A stretch of 64,000 nt of DNA. It comes from JBHBQE01 sp041776485. GTDB taxonomy: Bacteria; Bacillota; Clostridia; Lachnospirales; Lachnospiraceae. A program made the position numbers and the translations under genes. Positions 34,234-43,344 of the stretch are shown one piece after another (positions within the stretch are counted from its first letter, which is position 1; the number at the start of each line of letters is the position of its first letter). The notes under the pieces are model-generated. The model was not told the DNA's origin. It did no database searches and saw only the letters and a list, made by a program, of their open reading frames with translations. The stretch covers positions 62,001 through 126,000 of the forward strand of contig JBHBQE010000006.1 in the NCBI GenBank assembly GCA_041776485.1. Reading direction: 5' to 3'.

Positions 34234-34878
34234 ATGGGAGAATATTGCAGAAATTGTGGATTTTTTATTAATGCAGGAGACAGAGTGTGCCAAAGGTGCA
34301 AAACAGCGCCTAAGGGCAAAAATCCCAAAGGATTCAAAGGGAAAATAATCGGCGTTACAGTGGCTATTGCTGCTGTTTTTTTGCTGGTTACAGCTTTTGC
34401 AGGAATTTATACTATTAATTATTACAGCAGCTATAAGCCTGTATTAAAATCCTTTTCCAATGCCATTGGCGACCATAATTTTAAGGCGATTAAAGCCATG
34501 AGCAGTCGGGTGTTTTGTGAAGAAATACATATGTATAGTAATACATTCAGATGTAATTATTATAGAGATTGTATGGAGTATTCATTAGAGGAAAAGTATA
34601 GGATGTACAGGGAAAATGTGGGGGAAATAATAAAGATTACCCCCAAGGTTACAAAAGAGACTAAATGGAGTGATGGGAAGCTAAGTGATTTAAGGACGGA
34701 ACTAAGAAATACTTACGATTTAGATGCGGGAAAGATAAAAGAAGTGGTAGTTATTGAGGGGATATATACTGTAAAGGGTAAAAAGGGTACCTTTTCAGAT
34801 GATTTTAAGTATATGATGGTTAGAGAAGGACGCAAATGGTACGTATGGTGGGATCCTGACCGGTTAGATTATAATTGA
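34234..34878 (+). CDS. zinc-ribbon membrane protein
   Basis: 214 residues. An N-terminal zinc ribbon has two CxxC pairs (YCRNCGF, then RVCQRCKTAP), followed by one transmembrane helix (about residues 36-59). An extracellular domain of about 150 residues, rich in Tyr and Lys, ends in WYVWWDPDRLDYN. The exported domain resembles small NTF2-like or DUF4878-type domains in size, but I cannot name it. RBS AAGGGGG. It shares its architecture with the next gene, and the two are separated by a tandem hairpin repeat. Confidence 0.65.
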   Translation: MGEYCRNCGFFINAGDRVCQRCKTAPKGKNPKGFKGKIIGVTVAIAAVFLLVTAFAGIYTINYYSSYKPVLKSFSNAIGDHNFKAIKAMSSRVFCEEIHMYSNTFRCNYYRDCMEYSLEEKYRMYRENVGEIIKITPKVTKETKWSDGKLSDLRTELRNTYDLDAGKIKEVVVIEGIYTVKGKKGTFSDDFKYMMVREGRKWYVWWDPDRLDYN

Positions 34879-34894
34879 CCGAGCTCTTTGAGCG

Positions 34895-34976
34895 AGGGAT
34901 ACTTATTGACCTTTAGGTCAATAAGGCAGGAAGATAGGGATACTTATTGACCTTTAGGTCAATAAGGCAGGAAGAT
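34895..34976. repeat. exact 41-bp tandem duplication containing a hairpin
   Basis: Two identical, directly abutting units (34895-34935 and 34936-34976). Each holds CTTATTGACC-TTTA-GGTCAATAAG, a perfect 10-bp stem with a four-base loop. It lies between two zinc-ribbon genes. The hairpins lack T-runs, so mRNA processing or a protein-binding function is as likely as termination. Confidence 0.9.
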
Positions 34977-35024
34977 TAGGTAGAGATAAATTATAATTAG
35001 ATTGTTTTTAGAAGGAGGGAATAT

Positions 35025-35945
35025 ATGATATGCAGTAATTGTGGTAAAGAAATAAAAGATGGACAATTTTGTACAGCCTGTGGGACAGCAGTTTTAGATA
35101 ACTCTATTGCCGAGTCAGAAGCTGCAGTATCGGAAAGATTTGTTACAGATTCAGGTACAGCCACATCCGGTGAATTCTCTGCTGAATCAGAAACTATTAT
35201 TGCTGGGATGACTGCCGGTGATTTAGAACCTGTAATTAATGATTCCGCTATGAAATCTAATGCAGTAAATCCGACGCAAAACATAACTCCAAATCCCAGT
35301 TCTGGTATAATTTCTAACCCGTCACCTAATACAGATTCAAACACATCATATAACGGAATGCCAAACTCTATACCTAATCCAAACCATGGTAATCACCAAA
35401 ACTATAGCGGGAATAATCAAAATCAATATTATGCTCAGGGGAGCCGGGGTAATAATAAAGGCGGAGGATATGGTGCAGTTATTGCAATAATTGCTGTTGT
35501 TTTTGGAGTATTTTTACTATGTACTGTTGCAATTGTATTCTTTATTTTTCAGATGAAAAATACTGAAAGGCATATGAATAATTATTATGAGAGATATGAA
35601 GATTATGATGAGGATTATGATCTTGATTATGATTACGACTATGACTATGATGAAGAGTATGCATATGAAGAATTTATGTGCCCGGAAAGTAATATTCGCT
35701 ATTTGTATATGATGGATATTGAAGGATTTACAGCTTATCAATGCATTATTGCCCGGAATGAAATATATGCAAGACATGGCAGAAGATTTGAAGATACGGA
35801 GCTTCAAAAATATTTTGATTCGTGCAGTTGGTATGAGGGGACAGTAAACCCGGAGGATTTTGATGAATCAGTACTGAATTCCTTTGAGATTGCAAATATT
35901 CATACTATTTCTGGATATGAGCATGATATGGGTTACAGAGAGTAG
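35025..35945 (+). CDS. zinc-ribbon membrane protein with YARHG domain
   Basis: 306 residues. Zinc ribbon CSNCGKEIKDGQFCTACG at 3-20, a Ser/Thr/Ala- then Asn/Pro-rich linker to about residue 145, one transmembrane helix (about 147-172), then an unusual acidic tract of alternating Asp and Tyr (about 190-215), and a C-terminal YARHG domain (IARNEIYARHGRRFED near 245, SWYEGTV near 271). YARHG domains occur in exported proteins of Firmicutes and may bind cell-wall or peptide ligands. RBS AAGGAGGG. Confidence 0.8.
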   Translation: MICSNCGKEIKDGQFCTACGTAVLDNSIAESEAAVSERFVTDSGTATSGEFSAESETIIAGMTAGDLEPVINDSAMKSNAVNPTQNITPNPSSGIISNPSPNTDSNTSYNGMPNSIPNPNHGNHQNYSGNNQNQYYAQGSRGNNKGGGYGAVIAIIAVVFGVFLLCTVAIVFFIFQMKNTERHMNNYYERYEDYDEDYDLDYDYDYDYDEEYAYEEFMCPESNIRYLYMMDIEGFTAYQCIIARNEIYARHGRRFEDTELQKYFDSCSWYEGTVNPEDFDESVLNSFEIANIHTISGYEHDMGYRE

Positions 35946-35969
35946 AATGGTATTAAATGAAAGGATAAA

Positions 35970-36890
35970 ATGATGAATGCAGAACCTACACTAATTGTAC
36001 TTGCTGCTGGAATGGGAAGCAGATATGGAGGGCTTAAACAGATTGATCCTGTGGATGAAATGGGTCACGTTTTAATAGACTACTCCCTCTACGATGCTAA
36101 GAGAGCAGGCTTTAAAAATGTTATTTTTGTAACAAAGGAGGCAGACAGAAAGGATTTTGAGGAAAGCCTTGCAAACCGCATGAAAAAGTACTTTAATGTG
36201 CAGATTGCATTACAGAATATAGAAGATTTGCCAGAGGGATTTTCCGTTCCGGAGGGAAGAGTAAAACCCTGGGGAACAAGTCATGCAGTGCTTAGCTGTG
36301 CAGAAATGGCAGATGGTCCTATTGCAGTAATAAATGCGGATGATTATTACGGACCTTCGGCATATGCTCAAATATATAATTATCTTACAGAAAATACTCA
36401 GGAAGGCAGCTTTGCTATGGTGGGATACTTGCTTAAAAACACTGTATCTGATAAAGGACATGTGGCTAGAGGCGTATGTGAAACAGAGAACGGATTTTTA
36501 ACAGGTATTGTGGAGCGAACTATGATACAAAAGGAAAGGGATGGCATTTCCTATAGTGAGGATGATGGAAACACTTGGAATCCTTTAGATACGGAAAGTG
36601 TAGTATCCATGAATTTCTGGGGACTAACCCATGGTATTTTTGATGAAATAAGAAGATTGTTTCCAGAATTTTTAGAGGCAAATATTAAGACTAACCCTAT
36701 GAAGTGTGAATTCTACCTGCCAACTGCCGTAAACACCCTTATTAAAGAGGATAAGGCAAGGGTAGAGGTACTTACATCCAAGGAGCGTTGGTATGGATTT
36801 ACATACAGGGAGGACAAACAGGCAGTTATGGAGGCACTGGCTTCCTTAAGAAAGAATGGTGTATATCCCGAAAGGCTTTGGGATAATTAA
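35970..36890 (+). CDS. nucleotidyltransferase (NTP-transferase family)
   Basis: 306 residues with the sugar-nucleotide pyrophosphorylase signature at the N-terminus (LAAGMGSRYGGLKQ, residues 9-22), the metal-binding INADDYYG near 113 and KCEFYLPTAVNTLI near 249. It likely activates a sugar or polyol phosphate with an NTP, but the substrate cannot be told from the sequence. Two adjacent ATGs (35970, 35973) are both possible. It is only 24 bases after the YARHG gene and ends tail-to-tail with the regulator on the other strand (four-base overlap). Confidence 0.75.
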   Translation: MMNAEPTLIVLAAGMGSRYGGLKQIDPVDEMGHVLIDYSLYDAKRAGFKNVIFVTKEADRKDFEESLANRMKKYFNVQIALQNIEDLPEGFSVPEGRVKPWGTSHAVLSCAEMADGPIAVINADDYYGPSAYAQIYNYLTENTQEGSFAMVGYLLKNTVSDKGHVARGVCETENGFLTGIVERTMIQKERDGISYSEDDGNTWNPLDTESVVSMNFWGLTHGIFDEIRRLFPEFLEANIKTNPMKCEFYLPTAVNTLIKEDKARVEVLTSKERWYGFTYREDKQAVMEALASLRKNGVYPERLWDN

Positions 36891-38356
36891 CCGTATTTTT
36901 TATTTAATGCGGTAAGGTGCCTTTGAAATGTGGAAGCAGATATTTTAAGGCTCTTTGCCGCAGCTCTTATATTCCCGTGTTCCGTATAGGCTTTGTTTAA
37001 ATTTTGCCATTCTACTTTTTCTAAAAGTTCATGCAATCCGTTGGTGAGGTCATAGACGGGTAAATCAAAATTTCTGTTGTTTTTGGTACCCTTAAATTTA
37101 AAATCAGTTTCAGTGATAAGCTGAGTATCAGAGATTAAAACCGCCCTTTCGATTTCATTTCTAAGCTCCCTGATATTTCCTTTCCAGCTGTGGCTTAAAA
37201 AAGAATACAGCACTCCCGGTGAAAATTCCTTTTTCTGTTTATGCCTTTTATTATATATATCCAGAAAATGCAGTGCCAAAGGAATAATATCCTGTTGTCG
37301 CTCCCTAAGAGGAGGGACATTTATTGATATAACATTAAGCTGATAAAATAAATCCTCCCTAAATGTTTTATCCTGTATCCTTTGGGATAAATCTGTATTG
37401 GTAGCGGCAATGAATCTGATATCCACCTTAACAGGCTTACTGCCGCCGCTTCTTATAAATGATCCGTTTTTAATTACATTATAAAGTTTTGCCTGCATTG
37501 AAAGGGGAAAATCCTCAAGCCCCTCTAAAAATAATGTGCCAAAATTGGCTGCATCTAATATTCCGAGGGATTCCCTCTTAGAACCAAGGATCTCCGATTC
37601 TGCTCCAAATAGCTCATTATCTGAATTATAAAAGGAAAGGGAGGCACAGTTTAATGATATAAATTCTCCGTCTGCCCGTTTACTGTTGTGATGTATAAGC
37701 TTTGCAAGTTCTGTTTTACCAACTCCGGATTCCCCCATTAATAAAACCGGTGAATCAACCTTGGCACTTTTAAGAGAAAGGGATAGAACCTGTCTTGTTT
37801 TATCATCATCGGCAATGAAACCATTTTCTAAAGCGTCATTGGTCTTTAGGAGAGCAAGCTCATTCATATAGTGATCCCTAAGGGTTTTTGTGGTTTCAAG
37901 CTCTTTAATCAAGCTGTTTATTTCATTCAAATCCCTGTCATTACATATATAATATTCAATTTGTCCGGCTTTATTATAAAGTGGAGTGCAGGATACATGT
38001 GCACTCCTGCCGGTTCTTGGAAAATTTTGTATTATTGTACAAGACTTTTTTGTTCGTTTAACTATGGCAGCACAGGACTCGGAAATTAGTCCCTTTTGAA
38101 CCAGAGTTTGCACAGAAATACCAATTTGTTCCTCTCTTTTTATCCCGGTTAGTACTTCATATGCCCGATTAACCATTACAGTTACAAGGTTTTTATCGGA
38201 AATCTGTATTGCGTCGGGAGAATTTTCGATAATTGACTTTAATAATTGATATTCTTCATATATATTATCTTTATAATTTTCTGCAGTATCTGTAGTTTTA
38301 CTTTCTTTCATAAAGAAAACATACCATATATGAACAAGTTTTTCAATATGTTCCAA
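36887..38356 (-). CDS. enhancer-binding-protein-like regulator with PAS, AAA+ and Fis-type HTH, degenerate GAFTGA
   Basis: 489 residues: PAS domain about 37-140, AAA+ domain about 185-410, Fis-type HTH 461-485. Walker A GESGVGKT (208-215) is intact. The loop that contacts sigma-54, GAFTGA, is replaced by EILGS (255-259) and one residue shorter, and Walker B reads LFLEGLED instead of LFLDEIGD. These changes argue against sigma-54 activation; TyrR-like use of sigma-70 is the known precedent. It is divergent from the CoA-transferase operon, its likely target. The TTG start at 38356 and an ATG at 38311 are both possible; neither has a ribosome site. Confidence 0.85.
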   Translation of the reverse strand: MEHIEKLVHIWYVFFMKESKTTDTAENYKDNIYEEYQLLKSIIENSPDAIQISDKNLVTVMVNRAYEVLTGIKREEQIGISVQTLVQKGLISESCAAIVKRTKKSCTIIQNFPRTGRSAHVSCTPLYNKAGQIEYYICNDRDLNEINSLIKELETTKTLRDHYMNELALLKTNDALENGFIADDDKTRQVLSLSLKSAKVDSPVLLMGESGVGKTELAKLIHHNSKRADGEFISLNCASLSFYNSDNELFGAESEILGSKRESLGILDAANFGTLFLEGLEDFPLSMQAKLYNVIKNGSFIRSGGSKPVKVDIRFIAATNTDLSQRIQDKTFREDLFYQLNVISINVPPLRERQQDIIPLALHFLDIYNKRHKQKKEFSPGVLYSFLSHSWKGNIRELRNEIERAVLISDTQLITETDFKFKGTKNNRNFDLPVYDLTNGLHELLEKVEWQNLNKAYTEHGNIRAAAKSLKISASTFQRHLTALNKKYG

Positions 38357-38384
38357 TAGTGAAACATTAGTATCAATATTAAGA

Positions 38385-38405
38385 CAAAATTTCGTCGATA
38401 TTTTG
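38385..38405. promoter_or_regulatory. 21-bp near-perfect palindrome between the divergent genes
   Basis: CAAAATTTCGTCGATATTTTG: the two halves match everywhere except three central-type positions (7, 11, 15). Its centre is about 67 bases upstream of the predicted start of the CoA-transferase transcript, a position typical for activators acting on sigma-A polymerase. It is a candidate site for the adjacent regulator. Confidence 0.5.
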
Positions 38406-38426
38406 GTAAAATAAGTGTAAATTATA

Positions 38427-38455
38427 TTGGAAAAACCGTATTAGTATTATATAAT
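38427..38455 (+). promoter_or_regulatory. sigma-A promoter of the CoA-transferase operon
   Basis: TTGGAA (38427-38432), exactly 17 bases, and the perfect -10 box TATAAT (38450-38455). No convincing GG-N10-GC (-24/-12) element is present in the intergenic region. Confidence 0.7.
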
Positions 38456-38512
38456 TTTTACTATGCCAGATTAACATAGTTCATGTATATTCCTATAGAT
38501 GAGGAGAGCAGA

Positions 38513-40069
38513 ATGAAAAAGGTAAATATTATCACACCAAAGGAGGCAGCGGCGCTGGTGGAGGACGGAGTTACCATATCCACAGGCGGATTTGTAAGCT
38601 GTGCTTGTCCGGAAACCCTATCAAAGGCGCTGGAGGAAAGGTTTTTGGAAACAGGACATCCTAAGGATCTTACCCTGTTTTTTGCAGCAGGACAGGGTCA
38701 CCGGGATGGAACTGGAGGAGATCACTATGGACACGAGGGAATGGTAAAGCGTGTTATAGGCGGTCATTGGGACAGGGCGCCCAGATTAGGGGATTTGGCA
38801 TTAGCCAACAAGATTGAAGCCTATAATCTGCCCCAAGGGGTAATTTCCCATATGTACAGGGATATTGCAGCTCACAAGATTGGAACCATTACAACAGTAG
38901 GGCTTTATACCTTTGCAGATCCCAGAAATGGGGGTGGCAAGCTGAATTCAATTACTAAAGAGGATTTAGTTAAGGTAATAGATATTGAGGGAGAGGAGCT
39001 GCTATTATATAAATCCTTCCCGATAGATGTGGTATTTATCCGTGCCAATTATGTGGATGAATATGGAAATGCCACGGTTCACAGGGAGATTGGTCCAATT
39101 GATGTTACTGCAATGGCGCAGGCATGTAAAAATTCAGGAGGCAGGGTTATACTTCAGGCAGAAAAGATTGTTCAGGGTGGAACTCTTGATCCTAAGCTTG
39201 TGGCGATTCCGGGAATTTATGTGGACAGTGTGGTAATGGGAACTGATGAGGACAATATGCAGTGCCTTGGAATGCCCTATGACGGAAGTCTTACCGGAGA
39301 GTTTAAAATCCCCGTAGATGCCATTGAGCACATTCCGTTAGATGCGAAAAAGGTGCTTGCAAGGCGTGCAGCTATGGAGCTTCCGGAAAATGCAATTGTT
39401 AACCTTGGAACCGGAGTTCCGGAAAAGATTGCAAACGTTGCTGCGGAGGAGGGGATTTCAGACTACATGACCTTAACTGTAGAGGCAGGCTCTATTGCAG
39501 GAGTACCTATGGGAGGTACTCAATTTGGAGGTGCTGCTAATTCCATGGCAATAATTCCCCACAATGTTCAGTTTGATTTTTATCATGGTGGCGGATTGGA
39601 TGTAGCTTTCCTGGGACTGGCGGAAACAGCTCCTAATGGAGACCTTAATGTATCTAAATTCGGTACCCGTATGGCAGGAGCCGGTGGATTTATTGATATT
39701 ACTCAAAATGCCAAAAAGGTGGTATATTGTGGAACCTTTACCGCCAAGGGAATTAAAACCCACTGTGAAAATGGCAGGCTTGTGATTGATACAGAGGGAA
39801 GTAAGAAAAAGTTTGTCAATGCCGTTGAGCATATCACATTCTCAGGAGATTATGCCAATAAGGTGGGACAGCCGGTGCTTTATATAACAGAAAGGGCAGT
39901 ATTTGAGCTTAGAAAAGAGGGTGTCACCCTTATTGAAATAGCGCCCGGCATAGATTTGGAAAAGGATATTCTGGAACAAATGGAATTTAAACCGATTGTT
40001 TCAAAGGATCTTAAGCTCATGGATGAGCGCATATTTAAAGATGAACCAATGGGACTTAAAAAACAATAG
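38513..40069 (+). CDS. acyl-CoA:acetate/propionate CoA-transferase family protein
   Basis: 518 residues from ATG 38513, with GAGGAGAG just upstream; the open frame from 38483 has no such site. It is a family I CoA-transferase with fused alpha and beta halves: GGFVSCACPETLSKAL near residue 23, VNLGTGVPEKI near 300 and the catalytic Glu in TVEAGSIAGVPMGG near 325. Homologues include propionate CoA-transferase and YdiF. It would activate a hydroxyacid (4-hydroxybutyrate or 3-hydroxypropionate) at the expense of acyl-CoA or acetyl-CoA. First gene of the operon with dehydrogenase, Etf and dehydratase. Confidence 0.88.
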   Translation: MKKVNIITPKEAAALVEDGVTISTGGFVSCACPETLSKALEERFLETGHPKDLTLFFAAGQGHRDGTGGDHYGHEGMVKRVIGGHWDRAPRLGDLALANKIEAYNLPQGVISHMYRDIAAHKIGTITTVGLYTFADPRNGGGKLNSITKEDLVKVIDIEGEELLLYKSFPIDVVFIRANYVDEYGNATVHREIGPIDVTAMAQACKNSGGRVILQAEKIVQGGTLDPKLVAIPGIYVDSVVMGTDEDNMQCLGMPYDGSLTGEFKIPVDAIEHIPLDAKKVLARRAAMELPENAIVNLGTGVPEKIANVAAEEGISDYMTLTVEAGSIAGVPMGGTQFGGAANSMAIIPHNVQFDFYHGGGLDVAFLGLAETAPNGDLNVSKFGTRMAGAGGFIDITQNAKKVVYCGTFTAKGIKTHCENGRLVIDTEGSKKKFVNAVEHITFSGDYANKVGQPVLYITERAVFELRKEGVTLIEIAPGIDLEKDILEQMEFKPIVSKDLKLMDERIFKDEPMGLKKQ

Positions 40070-40092
40070 ATTATATTAAAGGAGGTAACCCT

Positions 40093-41232
40093 ATGGATTT
40101 TAAACTTTCCCGTGAGCAGGAATTAGTACAAAAGATGGTGCGGGACTATACGGAGGATAAGGTTTCCCTTATTGCCGCTGAAACAGATGCGACAAGCACT
40201 TATCCTGCAGAAACCATAGATGATTTGTTCAGATATGGAATTATGGGTATGTGTGTACCTAAGGAATATGGCGGAGCAGGGGCAGATGATTTGGCTGCAG
40301 CCCTGGCGGTTGAGGAGCTTTCAAAATACTGTGCTTCCACCGGTGATATTGTGGCAACCCACAATGGACTTTGCTGTGGACCTATTATTGAAAATGGAAC
40401 TGCGGCTCAAAAGGAAAAATATCTTCGCATGCTTACAACAGGCAGAAAGGTAGGAGCCTTTTGTCTAACTGAGCCGAATGCAGGCTCTGACGCCTCAAAG
40501 GGTACAACTACAGCAGTGCTTGATGGAGATCACTATGTATTAAACGGCTCTAAGATATTTATTACCAATGGATATGTGGCAGAAATATTTGTTGTATTTG
40601 CAATGACTGACCCAAGTAAGGGTACTAAAGGAATATCTGCGTTTATCGTTGAAAAGGATTTCCCCGGATTTGCAGTGGGCAAGCATGAGGAAAAAATGGG
40701 GCTTCACGGTTCGCCCACAGCAGAAATAGTATTTACAGACTGTATTGTTCCAAAGGAAAATCTATTAGGTGCAGAGGGTAAGGGATTTGGAATTGCTATG
40801 AAAACCTTAGATGGCGGACGTATTGGTATAGCTGCTCAAGCATTGGGTATAGCAGAGGGTGCCATGAGAGAAGCCCTTGAATTTACCAAAAGCCGTGTGC
40901 AGTTTGGAAAGCCCATCAGCAAGTTCCAAAATACACAGTTTACCTATGCAGATATGGTATTGGGCTGTGAGGCAGGCAGACTGCTTATTTATCAGGCAGC
41001 AACTAAAAAGGGTAATAAGGAGAAATTTACATTGGAGGCGGCTTGCGCTAAGCTGCACTGCTCAGAGCTTGCCATGAATACCACCACAAAGGCACTTCAA
41101 ATGTGTGGAGGATATGGCTATACCAAGGATTATCCCCTTGAAAGGATGATGAGAGACGCAAAGATAACAGAGATTTATGAAGGTACAAGTGAGGTTCAAA
41201 GAATTGTAATCTCGGCTAATACAATGAATTAG
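40093..41232 (+). CDS. short-chain acyl-CoA dehydrogenase (butyryl-CoA type)
   Basis: 379 residues, the standard length. Family signatures: AFCLTEPNAGSDA near residue 124 (FAD/substrate loop), ITNGYVAEIFVVFA near 157 and the catalytic Glu in ITEIYEGTSEVQRIVI near 362. With EtfB and EtfA it would reduce crotonyl-CoA to butyryl-CoA, or acryloyl-CoA to propionyl-CoA, possibly with electron bifurcation to ferredoxin. RBS AAAGGAGG. It directly follows the CoA-transferase (23 bases). Confidence 0.92.
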   Translation: MDFKLSREQELVQKMVRDYTEDKVSLIAAETDATSTYPAETIDDLFRYGIMGMCVPKEYGGAGADDLAAALAVEELSKYCASTGDIVATHNGLCCGPIIENGTAAQKEKYLRMLTTGRKVGAFCLTEPNAGSDASKGTTTAVLDGDHYVLNGSKIFITNGYVAEIFVVFAMTDPSKGTKGISAFIVEKDFPGFAVGKHEEKMGLHGSPTAEIVFTDCIVPKENLLGAEGKGFGIAMKTLDGGRIGIAAQALGIAEGAMREALEFTKSRVQFGKPISKFQNTQFTYADMVLGCEAGRLLIYQAATKKGNKEKFTLEAACAKLHCSELAMNTTTKALQMCGGYGYTKDYPLERMMRDAKITEIYEGTSEVQRIVISANTMN

Positions 41233-41281
41233 TTGTTAGTTTAATCGAGTCATGGTTAATTTAAACTTGTACTTTGAGGGT

Positions 41282-41326
41282 TTGCCTCTACTGTGTCGAG
41301 GCAATATCCGGCTTGACTATGTCAAG
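41282..41326. repeat. two small hairpins between the dehydrogenase and etfB
   Basis: TTGCCTC/GAGGCAA (41282-41304) and CTTGAC-TAT-GTCAAG (41312-41326). The second is close in sequence to the hairpin core of the repeats at 28.8 kb. They may tune expression between the two genes or represent a dispersed palindromic element. Confidence 0.5.
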
Positions 41327-41357
41327 TCAATGACTTCGCCATAGAAAGGAAATGAAA

Positions 41358-42158
41358 ATGAAGGTAATTGTTAGTGTAAAGCAGGTGCCTGATACTTCAG
41401 GTAAAATTGCTGTTAATCCAGATGGAACGCTTAATCGTGCTTCAATGCAGACTATAACCAATCCTGATGATTTAAATGCTGTAGAGGCGGCTTTAAAGCT
41501 TAAGGATGAGACAGGCTGTGAAGTGATTGTTATTACAATGGGACCGCCTCCTGCAGAGGGAATGCTAAGGGAGATACTTGCCCGTGGTGCAGATCGCGCT
41601 GTTCTTGTATCTGCCAGAGAGTTTGGAGGCTCTGATACCTATGCTACCAGCCAGATACTTGCAGCGGCAGTTAACAAAATAGGCTTGGGTAAGGGTGATA
41701 TTGTTATGTGCGGTCGTCAGGCTATAGACGGGGATACGGCTCAGGTAGGGCCTCAAATGGCAGAAAAGCTTGATATACCTCAGATAACTTATGTGTCTGA
41801 TATTAAAGTGTCAGGGAATAAGGTGGTAGTTAATCGAGCTCTTGAGGACGGATATATGGAGATTGAAACAGAGACCCCTTGTCTTTTAACCTGCATAAAG
41901 GAGCTTAATGAGCCCAGGTACATGAATGTTAATGAAATCTACGGCTGCTATGACAAGCCACTTGAGGTATTTGATTTTGAAACTTTAAAAAATGATCCTC
42001 TTATTGATGTTAACAATATCGGTTTACAGGGTTCACCTACAAATATCCTTATTTCCTTTACACCCCCTGCAAAGGAGCCGGGACAAATGTTAGAGGGAAG
42101 CGGCAAGGAAACCTGTAAGGAGCTTGCAGGAAAATTATTAGACAAACACTATATCTAA
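41358..42158 (+). CDS. etfB: electron transfer flavoprotein subunit beta
   Basis: 266 residues from ATG 41358, eight bases after AAAGGA; an ATG six bases earlier is too close to that site. It opens MKVIVSVKQVPDTSG, the normal EtfB start, and contains ARGADRAVLVS near 75 and CGRQAIDGDTAQVGPQMAE near 119, which is the signature loop. It carries electrons for the acyl-CoA dehydrogenase together with EtfA. Clostridial EtfBA of this size often take part in flavin-based bifurcation. Confidence 0.93.
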   Translation: MKVIVSVKQVPDTSGKIAVNPDGTLNRASMQTITNPDDLNAVEAALKLKDETGCEVIVITMGPPPAEGMLREILARGADRAVLVSAREFGGSDTYATSQILAAAVNKIGLGKGDIVMCGRQAIDGDTAQVGPQMAEKLDIPQITYVSDIKVSGNKVVVNRALEDGYMEIETETPCLLTCIKELNEPRYMNVNEIYGCYDKPLEVFDFETLKNDPLIDVNNIGLQGSPTNILISFTPPAKEPGQMLEGSGKETCKELAGKLLDKHYI

Positions 42159-42185
42159 TAGTATGCTTTATGAAAGGATAAAAAT

Positions 42186-43322
42186 ATGAGTAATTTTGAT
42201 AGTTCAGCTATTTCTGAATTTAAAGATGTATGGGTGTATTGTGAGCAGAGAGACGGAAAGCTTATGCCCACAGATTTTGAATTGATTTCAGAGGGACGCA
42301 GGTTGGCAGATGAGCTGGGCTGCAAGCTTCGTGGAATTTTACTGGGAGATAATGTGGAGGGTCTTGCTGCCGAGTTGGGCGGATACGGTGCCGATTCAGT
42401 TATAGTTTGTAACGATAAAAGGCTTAATGTATATACTACAGACGCCTATACTGCTGTTATAACGGAAATGGTGGAAAAGTATAAGCCGGAAATTTTCCTT
42501 ATAGGAGCCACCAATATTGGTCGTGACTTAGGTCCCAGACTTGCTGCAAGACTGCATACAGGACTTTGTGCCGATTGTACACATCTTGATGTGGATTTAA
42601 AGATTTATCAGGATTTTTTAAAGGAAAATTCTTCTCTGACACAGGAGCGTATTGCCGGTACGGGTACTGCAATGGTTATGGGTGATAGAAAGAATATTGA
42701 GCATGATCTTAAGATGACTCGTCCTGCCTTTGGCGGTAACTTAATGGCAAGCATTATTTGCCCGAGATTTCGTCCTGCAATGGCTACCGTTCGTCCGGGT
42801 GTGCTAAAAAAGGCTGCATTTGATGAATCTAAGGCAAAAGCTGTTGAAATAATTAATGAAAGCTTTACAATTGATGATAAGGAGCTTAAGACAACAGTTA
42901 AGCAGGTGGTTAAAGCTGCAAGGAAGTTAGTTGACCTTGTAGGTGCGGAATATATTGTAAGTGTGGGCCGCGGTATTCAGTCAGATGTTGACGCCGGTAT
43001 TAAGCTGGCAAAGGAGTTGGCAGAGGAGCTTGGAGGAGTAGTTGGGGGTTCCCGTGCGGTAATTGATGCAGGATACCTTCCGCCGGATCATCAGGTGGGA
43101 CAGACAGGTAAAACCGTTCATCCCAAGGTGTATATTGCCCTCGGTATTTCCGGCGCTATTCAGCACAGGGCAGGCATGCAGGAATCAGATTGTATAATCG
43201 CTGTAAATAAAAATCCTGCCGCACCTATTTTTGAGATAGCGGACTATGGCATTACAGGGGATTTATTTAAGGTAACACCGCTTCTTCTGGAGTCCATTAA
43301 GGAAGCAAAAGCAAGTAAATAA
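42186..43322 (+). CDS. etfA: electron transfer flavoprotein subunit alpha
   Basis: 378 residues, a little longer than the usual 320-340 because of an N-terminal extension of about 45 residues. The FAD-binding C-terminal domain shows VSVGRGIQSDVDAGI near 258, GGSRAVIDAGYLPPDHQVGQTGKTV near 283 (two parts) and ALGISGAIQHRAGM near 319. It partners EtfB. Gap to etfB is 27 bases with an AAAGGA ribosome site. Confidence 0.93.
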   Translation: MSNFDSSAISEFKDVWVYCEQRDGKLMPTDFELISEGRRLADELGCKLRGILLGDNVEGLAAELGGYGADSVIVCNDKRLNVYTTDAYTAVITEMVEKYKPEIFLIGATNIGRDLGPRLAARLHTGLCADCTHLDVDLKIYQDFLKENSSLTQERIAGTGTAMVMGDRKNIEHDLKMTRPAFGGNLMASIICPRFRPAMATVRPGVLKKAAFDESKAKAVEIINESFTIDDKELKTTVKQVVKAARKLVDLVGAEYIVSVGRGIQSDVDAGIKLAKELAEELGGVVGGSRAVIDAGYLPPDHQVGQTGKTVHPKVYIALGISGAIQHRAGMQESDCIIAVNKNPAAPIFEIADYGITGDLFKVTPLLLESIKEAKASK

Positions 43323-43344
43323 TATTTATAATAGGAGGTGGAAT

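Noticed and set aside
38357..38512. Possible sigma-54 promoter in front of the CoA-transferase
   Set aside because: GG pairs at 38404-38405 and 38429-38430 have no GC ten bases downstream; the sigma-A promoter at 38427-38455 is far better.
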